Source of the DNA: Lichina pygmaea
Lineage: Eukaryota; Ascomycota; Lichinomycetes; Lichinales; Lichinaceae
Length of the DNA: 64,000 nucleotides
Direction of reading: 5' to 3'
Assembly (NCBI GenBank): GCA_963422465.1
Contig: OY730174.1
Location: 372,001 to 436,000, forward strand
Position numbers and translations under genes: made by a program. How positions within the stretch are numbered: position 1 is the first letter of the stretch; each line of letters starts with the position of its first letter. This document shows positions 23,749 through 35,981 of the stretch, one piece after another. Below the pieces are notes generated by a model, which was not told the origin of the DNA, made no database searches, and worked only from the letters and a program-made list of their open reading frames with translations.

Positions 23749-23992
23749 ATGGCCATCAATTTCAAAGCACCACCATTCCACCACAACAGGGCCAGATTGT
23801 ACAAGGAAATTGAGGATCGCATCAGGGAAGCTATACCGGTACGGTACCGTACTGGTAGATTTCATCTCCGACTGTGAGAAAGTCACCATCTCAAAGCTAG
23901 CCAAAGATTTCAACGTTCCAGGACAACAACTTCTCGGCACCACCAGAAAAAAGCTAAAGAAGTCTACAATCTCAGGGATTACGTATAATTAG
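23749..23992 (+). pseudogene. Relic of a transposase N-terminal HTH domain
   Basis: From the ATG at 23749 one frame reads MAINFKAPPFHHNRARLYKE and IEDRIREAIP, then is lost. About 20 nt further on another frame continues with DFISDCEKVTISKLAKDFN-type sequence (visible as FISDCEKVTISKLAKDF), then a degraded TTRKKLKK. The pattern matches the psq/HTH start of fungal pogo/Fot1 (DDE_1) transposases. Nothing of the catalytic domain follows. The break coincides with a GTAC palindromic patch at 23834-23858, which looks inserted into the former gene. Confidence 0.55.
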
Positions 23993-24776
23993 AGCAGAAG
24001 TAGGAGGATCGCATGAGCCGGTTAGGTTTTGGTTCGGGTTGTTCTGGTGTGAAACTACAAGCTTGTGGAGTTGATTAATCATTTGCCACCGACCATTGAG
24101 TCGTCCTGATCATTAAACTGTCCAGCGCCTCTCCGGATGGAGCGGTGTTCCGGACGTACATACGTACTGTACGTATTGCCGAACGGGCGGAAGGATATCA
24201 CACCCCCCCCCCCCCCCTGGCACGGGTACCGTGCACACCTCACTCAAAGACTGGGGGATCTGTAGGACCGAGTCGGTGAGGCCTCTTTTTCTTCGTTCAA
24301 TGCATGATCATTGCAAGATGATCATTGCGCCATTAAGATGCTCGACATGCAACAATGTCATGGAAGAGCTGTGCTACACGACAACTAGGATGTCGTTGTT
24401 CTTTGATAACGCCTCCGTACTTGAAAGACAGTCGCACTTGAATGGGTCAATGCTTTTTGTTCCTCCTGGCTGCAAGCATTTGGCCTCGGTTTTGACCAAA
24501 GAATGTCGTATTTCCCAGCCAAGCTATTTCCTAGCCGATTTGCCAGGCTAGACTTCCTGAGAACAGGTACGTACGTACCGAAGGCTTGGCTAGTCCAGAG
24601 TGACATTCGGGCCTCTCCATGTTGCCTTGACCAACAAATGTTCGAGTTTGCCGCTTGGGAATACTTTTCGCCACGATATGGGGATGGATATGCGTTAGAA
24701 AAACTGCTCCGCGAAGTAGCTCGGCGCAGTCGGACATGAGATTCTCTTCGCCCAGCTGGACCACGCCTGGAAGAAC
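23993..24776. other. Intergenic
   Basis: No gene is supported. A run of 13 or more C lies at about 24205, and GTAC palindromes lie at about 24151-24178 and 24566-24580. The open frames at 24231-24764 have no motifs. Confidence 0.45.
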
Positions 24777-26595
24777 CTATCGGCCACCTAGCTGTCCTTT
24801 GGGAACTGGACGGATCCAGATGACGGCAAGGTTGAGAACGATGCAGATGACGCCGATGATCCAGATGGACTTGGCGTAGTCCTCATGGTTGTAGCGAACA
24901 ACCAACAAGAAAAGAATACCGCCCAAGTTGCCCGACGCGCCAGTGACGCCCGTGACGATACCTAGCTCATGGTCGTTGTGTGAGCGGGTCGTCTGACGAG
25001 ATCACCAGGAGAATCAAGAACACGCTCACCGTTGGATGACGGGTGCACATGAGGGACGAGGGAAAAGCAGGCGCCGTTGCTAGCCTCAAGGAAGAAGGAA
25101 AGGCCAAAGACAAGGCCGAACATCAAGGCTTTGGACTGGGGATCGAGCAAGCCGATGGCCAGGAGAAAGGCTCCCATGCCAAAATTCAACCCGTGAACCA
25201 GCATCTTCTTGCCCCAGAGCGAGCCCGTCGAGCGATAGAGAGCATCGCTGATCATTCCACCGATCGGTCGAAGCACGGCGTTGAGGAGGCCGAACATGGA
25301 TGCCCAGTTGCCAGCCCCGGTCTGGCCCAGCTCGGAGAAGTTCTTCAGATAATATGCTCCGAGGAAGCTGTTGATCGCCAGCTCCGGCCCAAAGGACGAG
25401 AAGTAGACGGCGAGGAGCGTCAGGGTCGGCAAAGAGAAGACAGCACTCGATGATCCTTCGACGGTAGGCTTCTCGACGAGCTCCCAGCTCGCCGCCTCCA
25501 GGAGATCTTGATCGTTGGTCTGCTGCTCGTCCTGGCGGCGCCCCGGGGTCTGGCCTGGGACCCTGGCGGTCTCAGCCTCGGAGGTGGCATATGTCGCCAT
25601 CTCGGACGCCTCGACCTTGGGCCGCTTGACCGTCGTGATGAAGGCGTCCCGCTTGGCAAACTGCTGGTCCATGATACGACGTCGAGCCGACCACTTGCCC
25701 GTCGGGGAGTCCGGGCAAGCAAAGATCATCACCAGCGCCGCCGCCACGATGAGGACGAACGGAACGACGAAGGCGACCCGCCACGCGACCCGTGACGTCA
25801 GGCCTCGGTCGTACTTCAAGGAGTCGTATATCGCCGGCATGGCGAAATAGGTGATCCCGCTCCCGGCGTTTCCCAGACCGGCCGCCAAGGCGTTGGCCGT
25901 GCCGACGACGTTCTTGTCGAAGAAGCCCGTCGTCCACACCTGGCAAGGAATGAAGGTACCGCCGAGGACGCCGATGAAGGATCGAAGGACGGTCAAGCCG
26001 GCGGCGTCGTGGACCGCTCCCGCGAGCCCCGTCGGGAGAGCGCCTAGCAGCAGCAGCACCGCGAAGGTCCACCGGGGACCGAACATGTCGCACGCAGAGC
26101 CAGCGGTGACGCGAACGATCAACCTGTCGTCGCGTAAAGCGTCATTCCAACCCGCTCAGGACGTTTTTCCGTCTTCCCCAAGAGTACAGCACGTCGAGGG
26201 TAGCACGCACGTTACGGTCAGTGCGAGCATGTTGGAATTGGCAATCTCGGCTTGGGACAGGTTGAGATCCTCCTTGATGGAAACCGACAGCTATCTGGGA
26301 CGTCAGGGCAACGGCCTTGGGCTAGAGCCGCCGAAGAGGACCTGGACAGGGATGCCATACCAGCGGCGGAAAGGCGTACCTGACGACGGTCAGCCATGCT
26401 CTCGGTGCCAACCTGGCCAGAGGGTATGAGATCCAATGCTCACCAGGACCAGAACGCCACCATGAAACCGGTCCAGGAGATGAAGAACACCCGTCCATAT
26501 GGATTCAACGGATTCAGCCCTGGAATCAATCGTGCCTTGTGGTTCACAGGATTGACCTCGGGGGCCTCCCAGAGCGACGAGATACGGAACCCCAT
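24777..26595 (-). CDS. crnA: Nitrate/nitrite transporter, NNP family of the major facilitator superfamily
   Basis: Five exons on the minus strand: 26595-26444, 26379-26361 (only 19 nt), 26290-26211, 26123-25030 and 24961-24777. All are in phase, giving 509 aa, a normal NNP length. The N-terminus [20 protein letters not shown], then [17 protein letters not shown], is typical. Both nitrate-signature motifs are present: [17 protein letters not shown] near residue 165 and [16 protein letters not shown] near residue 448. About twelve membrane segments and a hydrophilic central loop rich in charged residues (about 225-285) are visible. The family moves nitrate or nitrite into the cell with protons across the plasma membrane (crnA/nrtA of Aspergillus). 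No nitrate or nitrite reductase gene lies next to it, unlike the clustered arrangement in Aspergillus nidulans. The gene looks intact. Confidence 0.92.
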
Positions 26596-27961
26596 GACGG
26601 CCCAGAGCTCTCAACCAAGAACATCAACAGAGGCCGTCGCGCGAAACAGCGGCGCCCTCGTCGCCTGAGGGAAGGAGCGTATCTCTACATTTCCACTCTA
26701 CGGTACTGGACGAGTCCCGTATATACGCGCCTGCAGCAACCCCCCCTCAGCCGGCGGATCCAGTTCCCAACCGGGCACGCCAAGCCCAGCCCCGCGAGGC
26801 TGGAACCAGCGCTCGGACTTCCACAACCGCCCAGGACATCCGCTACGTTCACACGGTGCATTTCTGCAACGGGCAGCCGTCGTGCACGGCCACGACTAAA
26901 TGTACGCTACGAACCTACGCAGTTGCGGGCGTGGAACGATGCCAGGACCGGCCGCTTCGTCTGAAAGTGACGACGCCTTGGCTCGGGAGGCCCAAAAGCC
27001 TAATCTCTTCTTCACTCGGCCTTCTTCAAGCGTCCTTCTGGGGTACGAGGTAGGTAAGGTACTGCCTCCTCGCCTAGGATTAGGCTGGAGCCGCTCGCAC
27101 GGTTCAGAGGATGGAAGGTGTGGAAAGGCTCTGCAGCGAGAAGCGATCGCTGACGCTGCTCGCCCAGACATTGTGTGTGGAGGCACGCCAAGCTCGTACC
27201 AGGATGATGCCTGGAGCTCCGAGCTCGATCGATCAGGGGCTGAGACGCACACGATAGATGCGATAAGCCTAGGCCCAAAGCGGTTCGACAAACAGCCTTT
27301 TTTATACTCCCGTACGTTCCGAACCTTGAATCCCGCAGTCTGACCCCGACGGCGCGCCCCGACGATATCTCCCCCAAAGGAAGGTCGAGCGGAGTCGTAC
27401 CACTACGAGTGCGTACGGTGTCGATGAAAGGTGGGACCTGCCGCATCTGAGTTATCGACAACGTGGCGCACTAGGGAAGGACGGTACGGTACGGTACGGG
27501 AGAGGCCGCGCGACTCGGTCTTGCATGGATCGACAACCTACTTTGGTTCCGGGCTCGAAGTACAATCGAAGTCCTTCTTGTGTACCCCGCCACATAGGCT
27601 TCGACGAGGTGCACTGGAAGATACCTAACCCAAATACGTACGCATGCTAAGGGGACTCTGGACGGCGTCACGATGCGTACCAGTCGCCGGCTCAGGTGCC
27701 GGCAAGATCCAATTCCGGTCTTCGGCGGTCGAGACGATCCATCCCAAAGGGGACGCCAAAAAACATAAAAAATAAATAAAAAATAAAACCAGCCACATGC
27801 AAGGACATGCGGCCTCCGAGATGGGGCAGGTGGTAATACGTACATACGGCAACGCAGAGGAAGAGAGGAAGAGAGGGAGAGAGAGCGACGTGCGCTCCGG
27901 TCCTTCGAAACTCAGTCTCCTCATCGCTCCTCGGGCGTTTGACCCTGGGTGTTGACCGAGG
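26596..27961. promoter_or_regulatory. Divergent intergenic region between the nitrate transporter and the DUF8004 gene
   Basis: No coding sequence is supported. Two GATA cores lie close together at 27253-27257 (CGATAG) and 27261-27266 (CGATAA). They fit the HGATAR consensus of the nitrogen regulator AreA/NIT-2, about 660 bp upstream of the transporter start. This could be chance and is only suggestive. GGTAC tandem copies lie at 27482-27500. Confidence 0.35.
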
Positions 27962-30171
27962 ATGGAGACCTTGCCACCTGTTAGGTCACGACCGATGCAG
28001 CCGCGCCTCCACGAGATGAGAGACTTGGAACAAGCCGCCAACGTCAAGAGATGGGCCGGCGGGGGAACGCCTCCGCTGGCATGGGGCAAGTTGCGCAAGG
28101 TAGGACCATCCCAGGACCATCCCAGCCTCTCCGAGCCAATGCCGCATGTATGGCGAGGCTGATTTCGACCTCTCAGGATCCTGAGTTGTGGGACCCCTTG
28201 GGAGACACGCTGGTCTACCTTGGTCGCCAACGCCCACAAGCATCGTTCCGTCTTCGGTCCCCTGTCTTGGAGGAGACCGGGTCTGAGTTCTTTGCGTCGG
28301 TTCTCCGCGAAGGCTACAAAGGCCCAGAAGACCGTCACGTCTCCGCCCCTACGAGCGTTCGGAAGTCGTCCGGGCTTTCCAACTCGGCCGGGGAATCATG
28401 CGGGGATGGACGGCCGTTAGCGCCACGGCGCATGTCTGACCTGATACCTTCAAACGTTCACCGGAAGGCAGCAACGGCCATCCACAGCCTCGGCCGGAAG
28501 GGCGCCCAGCAGAAGCGGCACCTCCCCGACGGAACGGCGGCCGAGGATGGCGTCTCGCCTGTCCTGTACGAGCTCTCTTTTCCGGTGCCGGCGGGTGCCT
28601 CGCAGGCCGAGGTCTTGCGCCACCACCTCGCGACTCGCAACGTTTTTGCGCTGTTGATGAACAAGGCCATCGTCGGTCTGGACTTTGGCCAGACGCTCAA
28701 GGATCTCCACGGACGCCTGTTGCAGTACATGCCGCCAGAGACCGGCTGCGCCGGCATGATCAAGAGGTATCTGGTCGACAACGAGCTCAACGACGTCCGC
28801 AACGACCCCGCGATCGCGGCCGGCCTGCTCGCCTGGAGCGAGGACCCCTCGGTGTGCTGGCCCGAGGGCTGGCGGGAAGGTTTCGTTCACTGCGTCGGCA
28901 TGTATCCTCGGTTGAGTGCGACGACCGAGATCGGCGGTATCGGTCTGCTGTCCCAGGAGCTACTGGAACGCGCCCACGACGAGTTGCACGTCCGCGTCGG
29001 GGCCGCGGAGGATCGACTGTCGAGCTTCGACTTTCACGACGTCTGGCCGGTGGGCAGCGCATCCCCCTCGGCTGCCCGCTCGAGCTTCGACAGCTTCCGT
29101 CGATTCCTGCGGCACTTCTACGAGAAGGCCTGTAAGACCTCGCCGGTTCAAGGCACGCGTGAAAACGGCAAGGGATGGCTGACGAGGTCACTCGTCGACC
29201 GGCTGCAACGAGACTTTGGTGCTCTGTACGACTACGTCGTGGACCGCGACGTGATCTGGGACGGGTCCGAACGGCGCAGCGAGCGTAGGCCCAAGATCGT
29301 CAGTCGGACCAAGAGAGCTACGTTTCGGGCCGACAGCCACGACCTACCCATGACGGACTTGCTCGTCACGTTTGACGATAGGAACGGCTTTCCTCACATC
29401 CCACATCCGTACCCACTCCTGCCGACGTCGATCCCCATAGAAAACGGCGGCAAGAGGTCGCTGTTCGACTTCAAAGCGACGAAGGGCGTCGATAACCGCA
29501 CCTCGCTCTCCTACGCGGAAGCGACGAACGTCTTCCTCCTGGGCCCGCGCTTTGGCCGCAACGACCTCGTCGACGCCTTTCACAAATTCGAGAAGAGGGA
29601 TCAGCTCGGCAAGGTCAACCCGCTGGACGCTCGAAAGGGACGATGGATCCTGCTCTACTGCATACTGCAGGCGCTGGCCGACGTGTCCGTCGACACACCT
29701 GGGTTGTGGTGCAAGGGCGGCGTGTCGTACTTCCTGAACCCTCGCTTGAACGGAGCACCGCCGTGGCTCTCCGGAACGAACCCGGAGCTGGAGCCGGCGT
29801 CGCGGTCGCGGAGCCACTGCTGGACGGTCCACACGACCTGGAACAACGTGCACGCCATCGGATGGTCAAGCTTTCAAAATCACAGACAGATAGTCATCAC
29901 GAGCGAGGGCATCGGCGACGGCATCGGTCGCGACTGGTCGTCGTCGTCCGACGGACGCACGGCCCTCATCGACCATGGCCGCGAAAACTGGAGCCGGGAA
30001 AAAAGCACCGGCGGTGGCTGCGCCGTCTCCGGAGACGGCGACCGGACACCTCTGGCGCCGGGGGAAGGGGACTCGGACGGAAATCCAAAGCCTAGGCAGG
30101 TCCGGGCATACCAAGTCAACGCCGCCTTGGATGTGGGCCGATCGGGCTACGTTCCTCCCGAAGACTGGTGA
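27962..30171 (+). CDS. DUF8004-type conserved fungal protein, about 710 aa
   Basis: Exon 1 is 27962-28099 (46 codons, from the ATG at 27962). The intron 28100-28176 runs from GTAGGA to CTCTCAG with a GGCTGAT branch region. Exon 2 is 28177-30171. The join produces VKRWAGGGTPPLAWGKLRK followed by DPELWDPLGDTLVYLGRQR, the conserved opening of this uncharacterised fungal family. The reading is preferred over the longer uninterrupted frame from 28051, which lacks the KRW motif. The middle part (TRNVFALLMNKAIVGLDFGQ, then TLKDLHGRLLQYM) is also family-like. The C-terminal 80 residues are Gly/Asp/Ser-rich and probably disordered. No catalytic motif is seen and the function is unknown. The family name is from memory of the pattern and needs a profile search. 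Confidence 0.7.
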
Positions 30172-31689
30172 TGGGAAGAACGGGCGCTGCCTGGGCTCTA
30201 GTATCATGTTCGCATACGAAAGACCTCACATGCTCAGCAAACGCTGCGAGCCACTCCTGCTTCAGAAGCGTGGGTCTGGGTTCTGCCGCCGCAACGAGGG
30301 CGATCCACCGAACGACGCTTCCTCGTCGCCATACCGTCGTTGCTGCGAGAGCATCACAGGCCGCGACGATGCACACCGGCAAAAGACTCTGAGCATGTGA
30401 CTCTGGGACAGCTGGGGATGACGCTGAGCGTATGCATCACGCCACAGGGTCTGTAATGATAAAGCAAATTGGGACGATTGATTTTAGCAGAAAGCCGTCG
30501 ACGGCATATCCGGCAACTAATGCTATTTGCGCTGCTCCACGACTCCCCCTTGTACGGAAATCGGATATAGTAGCCACTCGTTATACCCCAAACAAATCAG
30601 GCCGTCAGCAGACGCACCATTCTGAGCCCGACGCTCCATCCATCTCTCCACGTACAGACGTCTAACACACGATAAACCTCAACGAATCACGTCCAGGAAT
30701 TCTCTTCGTCGCAGCAGAATCTATCATCTATTTTCTAACGCCCTCCCGATCAAGTCACCTTCACACCCCATTCGCCGACTACTGTACCGTACGTCGAGAT
30801 GAGTAGGGCATGTCCGAATCAAACGTCATGTTGGTCCATCGCGGTGTTGTGGTACGCTCCTACGGGCTCGATATGGAAGTGCAGTGACAAGGGGCAGCCC
30901 TCACCCTTGGGTCTATTATGTAAGCGTTGATGACTACTGTACTGTACCTTCCCGGCCTGCGACGACTCAAACCTCCACGCGGTGCAGGCTGGGAACCTCG
31001 GGGCAGCGATGGCAGGCAGTCTCCCAAGCTGCTTGTAGTCGCTGCACCGAGAGCTAATTGAGTCACCGGGTCGAGCTGCTGGTGCCCGTGGAGCGACGGG
31101 CCACCGGAGGTGTCGCGCAGGCACCCTGGACGCCCCCGTGAAGCGACATCAGCAGAACAGAGGACTTCGACCAAACTGGTTATGAAAACCACCCGACAGA
31201 TGTCTACCGTGTACGCTACGGCCCGAAGCCAGCCTTGCAACTGGTGGATGTGAAGTCTAGATATCCGACAGGGCACCTCTGGAGTACTCGAGAGAAGTTC
31301 TCATCGCACACCCCCTCCTAGCAGAGTCTCCAGCAGCTAATGCATCGAGGATCTTCTAGGGGGGGAGCGATATCTGTACCGCGGCGTTGTTAATCGAACG
31401 GGGACTGCGTGTGCAAGAAGGCGAGCAGGTGGCCCGAAGGTAGTCCGCCGCTCCAGTACCTAAGGGCCGTGTGATAGCCAAAGTGCTGGCTTGATGGTTT
31501 TGCCTAAGGTCTTGCCACGGATTCTCTCTTCGGACCACCTGCGGACCGGGGCCGGGGCACTGGAGACTCCGGTGGGTCACCACGCACAGCCGGGGCCCCA
31601 CAGGCGACAGCGGGCAGATTGAGACTTCTCCCTACTTGGTTAGTGGGCTGGAAAGGCGGTCCTGCAGGGTCCGTAGAGCCTGCGAGGCA
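30172..31689. other. Intergenic, possibly with old repeat debris
   Basis: No gene is supported. The part from about 30940 to 31620 has GC-rich, repeat-like sequence without a usable frame. It may be the decayed upstream part of the LINE relic to its right, but I cannot show homology. Confidence 0.35.
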
Positions 31690-32605
31690 TGGTCGGCCTC
31701 TGTATGAGAGATCTACAGAGGTAACACGAAACAGCGAGAGCTGCGGGGCGTGGCATATAATGGCAGTGATGGCAGTAGGGCCTGGGCCTACTACAAGACT
31801 GTCTATATGGCCTGAGAGGACGGAAGCGCATGCCGGTCCGTACAGAGTGCAGGCTCAGGCTGCAAATGACAGGCTCAAGGAGCAAACTGCAGTTGGAGCG
31901 TGGGCTCCGGGCTGGCAACCCGGCGCTCCGAAGCAGGACCTAGGGGTGAGCGTACACGGCGGAGCGCAAAAGGCCTCAGGACTGCGGGGAAGTGTGGCAG
32001 AGACCCTGCACAGGATGTCAACTCTGCGCTATGCCTTGGCATAGCTCAACTGTGGCCCAGCAAGATGCTGTACCGGTCGGCTCTCCGGTTACACGCCGGC
32101 CTCTCGAAGGCGCAGAGCAGTATTCTGACGCAGGTCCGCACAGGCAAGATTGGACTGGTGGCATTCCTCTGCAAACAACGGGTACCCGGCTTCCCCACAC
32201 CAGCGTGCAGCTGCGGAGCGCTGTGGGAGACAGCCAAACACGTGGTTCTAGACTGCCCACGCCTTCTCCGGGTGCGGCGAAGCCTGTATTTAGCAGCTGC
32301 CACCACTGACTACCAGGCTTTGACATCCTGACCATGGCCCGCCGCCGCCCTTACAGCGTGGATCCTCCGACAAGGCATCCTCCCCCAGTTCTCCTGGGCT
32401 CAGGAGCAGTTGGAAGCTGGCTGCTAGCCAGCCACCCCCCATGTTCTACAGCATCTCGACAGGATAGTGCTGGCCAGGCACTGCAGAAGGAGGTTTTTCA
32501 CCCTAGCAGACCTAGGATTTTCCTTGCTTAATTTTCATAGCTGACCCAGCATAGTCTAGATAACTAGTACTAGAATGGAGTAGGAATACCAATACCAATA
32601 CCAAC
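31690..32605 (+). mobile_element. 3' relic of a Tad1-type non-LTR retrotransposon (LINE)
   Basis: The plus-strand frame at 31900-32331 contains RLHAGLSKAQSSILTQVRTG, then KIGLVAFLCKQRVPGF, and a CxC...H...C cluster (ACSCGALWETAKHVVLDCPRL). This is the C-terminal zinc-binding tail that follows the RNase H domain in Tad1-clade elements. A frameshifted continuation (ALTAWILRQGILPQFSWAQE) follows at about 32340-32410. Upstream, GAWAPGWQPG may be the decayed end of RNase H. The relic ends in a short tandem AATACC array (32585-32602), a typical LINE 3' end. No endonuclease or reverse transcriptase remains, so it is a 5'-truncated, dead copy. Confidence 0.7.
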
Positions 32606-32951
32606 TGTACCTTCCCGCGCCTTCGTACGAGTAAATTACTGCGTACGAGTACTCGTACGAGGTGTAAAAAATACGGTACTCCGTAGCGTACGTACAGTAT
32701 GTACGGTAGGCGTTCCGCGTTACCTAATCAGCGGTAGATCCGTAACTCCCTGCAAAAGCTTTTTGCTACCAACTCATCGTCACCCCGTTCAGCTCTCTAC
32801 CAGTACACACAGTACAGTACAGTACACACAGTACAGTACAGTACAGTACAGTACAGTACGTATCTGCCATCTCGAGGACGTTTCTGGTCTTGTTTCGATC
32901 AATTGAAGCAAAAGCTCGACGCAGCTGCTCGGTCCTGTCTCATCCCGCGAG
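32606..32951. repeat. GTAC/GTACA micro-array upstream of the mitochondrial SSB gene
   Basis: Two dense patches are present: 32624-32715, with interleaved palindromes such as GAGTACTCGTACGAGG, and 32803-32863, a near-perfect tandem of GTACA units (CAGTACAGTACAGTACACAC). They fall in the promoter region of the following gene. Confidence 0.75.
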
Positions 32952-33923
32952 ATGGCCTTCTCGCACGTCTCGTCGTCGACGACGCGATCGTTGTCGCGCG
33001 CCTCGACCTCCGTCGTCGCCCGCGCGCACCAGTCTGCGGCAGTCCGCTGCTTCAGCGCAACGAAACGCGCCGAGATCGCGAGAGCCTCGCTCGTCGGCAC
33101 GCTCGGAGCGGCTCCGGAAGAGAAGACGACCGAGAATGGCCGAGAGAGCATCCGGTTCAGAATCGCCTCCGGTTGGGGCCCTGCGTCCCAACGACGGACC
33201 GACTGGTGGTCGGTTCACAGCTACAACAAGGATCCCAACACCAGGAGGAAGATGTTGAGCTTGAGGAAGGGGTGAGCATCGTGTCCATTGCCTCAATCCG
33301 TCCTTGCCTTTGATGCCGCCCTCCACCGTTGCTCTCGTCGTGCGCTCCTGTGAGCGGCCAGCAGGAAGGGCCGTGTCGCTTCTTCCCGATCGACCGCTGT
33401 TGCAAAGCGACAACGAGCCTTTGATCTCAATCTGGACGCCTGCTTACGATCGAACAGCTCTCTGCTCTACTTCGATGGCAACGTCCGCATGGTCAGCTTC
33501 ATAGACGAAACAGGAAAGCCTCGTACCTACGCGTACCTGATCGAGTGTGAGTTGGCCCTGTCCGTCTCGCGGTGTTCGACGAGGTGGCATAAGCTGTCTC
33601 GTTTCATGTAACGTCTCGCGAGCCGATGCTTGTGGCATTGCGGCGAGGACAACATCCCCAGTCTACTCGCAAACCTGCTACGAGAACCAAGCTGGGGCCA
33701 CTTTGCTGACCAGAGAACATCCCACTCCCTGCGGCCCTGCTCGGCTCAAGGGAACAGGAGACCGACAACAGCGAGACACGAGGTTCTCCGCAACGCTCCC
33801 AGCAGAGAAGACACAGCAGGCAACTTGGAGGCCGAGCACTCCGATTCCAACGCCGTCGCCGTTGACGAGATGGACGGCGCTGCAGAAGATCGGACTGCAG
33901 CCGAGAGCGCACACACGGCTTGA
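32952..33923 (+). CDS. RIM1: Mitochondrial single-stranded DNA-binding protein
   Basis: Exons 32952-33271, 33458-33546 and 33772-33923, with GTGAGC and GTGAGT donors, are phase-consistent and give 186 aa. The first 37 or so residues are a classic mitochondrial presequence, rich in Ser and Arg with no acidic residue (MAFSHVSSSTTRSLSRASTS). The OB-fold follows: RASLVGTLGAAPEE, RESIRFRIASG, DWWSVHSYNK, then across the intron LRKGSLLYFDGNVRMVSFID. This is the bacterial-SSB/Rim1 pattern. The last exon (RHEVLRNAPSRED) ends in an acidic Ala/Glu tail. The protein would coat single-stranded mitochondrial DNA during replication. The third-exon acceptor is the least certain join; several AGs lie in the 225-nt intron. 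Confidence 0.75.
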
Positions 33924-34355
33924 GACGTCATCACTCGGTCTGTCTGGGGACAAGTCTCATTTAGCTGGGGCTGGGGCTGGGGCTGGGGCTAAGGTGTGGA
34001 GCAGGGCTCGGGTGAGGAGCCGGACGACGAACTCATTCTGCTCGCCTTCCCGCCGCACCGGCCGTGGGCCCATGTATTCTTTCGTGACTCGAACCGCTCG
34101 ATGTTGGTCAGATCTGATCTAAATCCCGTCGACCATACAATTGCGCACTTGAACAATCAAAAAGGAGAAGAGTGGTGATAACCATGCATCTCTTTACATA
34201 TTCTGTATAGCCATTGATCTATGATCATCATCCAAGTGTGGTCATATGGACTATGAATACAGCAGTCTGACAACCTTGCCATTATTTTACAGTACTCTTG
34301 GGCGCAACGGAGGTCTAGCCCACATAAGTACGGAGGTACGGGAGTACGCTCTCGT

Positions 34356-34389
<34 letters not shown>

Positions 34390-35981
34390 ACACTGTTCCA
34401 GCAGGGCAACAAGCTACAATAACATCTGTGTAAAGTCGGCAAGCAATATCTATGGAGGGATTTTACTGGGAGAGCTCTTGTTGCGGCCATAGGCCCGCAG
34501 GCTAGCTAGCTTAGTCAGTCGATATGGCTTAGTCAGCCAGAGCCATATACTGTAGCTCTGAGCTCTCGAGAGCCTTAATAAGACAGACTTCTCCGCTCCT
34601 CGACAGGCCGTTGCCTTTAGTAGTTATACCAGCTCTGCTCCATACGGAGTACAGTACCAATCATAGTTGATTATACGTAGTGGTACAGCATCGTCATTTT
34701 CCCACTACCCAAAGAGACCCAGCTAAAGCGCCCACCTAAAGAGCCCACCCAAAGGAAAGTCCCATCACTACGAGTGATTACTGTAAAATCTCCTCCCGGT
34801 CAAAAACAACCCCCTCATCCCCTGATCCTCCTATCCTCCATGACCCCCACTCCCCAAAAAAAAAATTTGGAAACCAAAAGATAACATGCAACAGCGGGTA
34901 TTCGCTGGTCTTCACCGACCCAACTACTGATCCGCCCCACTGCAGCTTATTTATGGCAGATCGGACGGGATGCCCAGTTCTCTGCAGGGTATGGTCGCAC
35001 GTGCTGGGATACTGTGCTTAGACAATATATATCGATAGAGACTACGTCAGAGGGTGAATCAGTGGAGTAATGATCACTCGTCTTGTCTCCCTACAGTACG
35101 TACGTACATACATACGGTATCTTGAGTCTATACAGTTGGGTCCTGTGGAGGGTTTGCAAGGAGATTTCTCACGACTTTGGCAGTGACTTCTCTTCTCTCT
35201 ACGAAGGTACGTATGGGTACTCCGTACGTACGTACAGCCACCAACCAATGCCTCGACAAAAGTTCAAAGTCAGCAACGGTCAGTCAGATCCTACTGTACG
35301 TACAGAGTACTCCGTACGGAAGTACGTACTTGCTGTACATACGTAGTACGTATACGTACGCCACAGCAGCAGGTGGTCGATACATCGACACGGACCAACT
35401 ACTTTCGTATTGAGAAGGAACGACAAGAGTCGCGAGAAGAATCTCTGAACACTTACCGACCCGACTGTACCAGTCTCCCGGGTTCTCCTACGTACTGGTA
35501 CATTATATCTGATCTTGCGCGTCGTTCGTGTGTTTTGGGGGGGGGGGGGGGGGTTTCAGTCAAGGTACATGGATCGTGAGATCTTGGTGAGAGATCGTGG
35601 TGAAAGATCATGATATGAGATTCTTGGTAAAGGGCACACACTGGACGAGCTCGGACTGCGGTATGGGAAAAGAGTGGCGATGGTTCTACAAACAGCTCAG
35701 TGGCTGGGGTTCGTAGAAATGGTCCATCGATGGCGTCTGAGCTCATGGCTAAACGTCGAGGTATTTCTCCAGCGGTCAAGTTACCAGAGAAGTCTACTGT
35801 AAGCCACCCATCTGTAGAGAAGGACGAAGTATAGGTCGCGTGTGATTGAGTAGGTACTGTCATCAATGTACAAGGGGGGGTTCAATTCTACTCCTTTTCG
35901 TATGTTAGAAGAGGGAGAGAGAAAGAAAGAAAGAAAGAAAGAAAAAAAAACCCCGCTTCGTGGTGACAGGCAGAAGCCAGA
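33924..35981. other. Intergenic with simple repeats
   Basis: No gene is supported. It holds a GGGGCT hexamer array (33965-33991), a (CT)n microsatellite (about 34357-34387), GTAC palindromes (about 35094-35118, 35205-35236 and 35292-35360), a run of about 17 G (35536-35553), and a GAAA microsatellite (about 35919-35943). Sequence from 34440 to 35040 is AT-richer and featureless. Confidence 0.5.

Noticed and set aside
28051-28176. Uninterrupted start of the DUF8004 gene at 28051
   Set aside because: A spliced start at 27962 restores the family-typical VKRW...DPELW opening, and the skipped segment has good donor, branch and acceptor signals.
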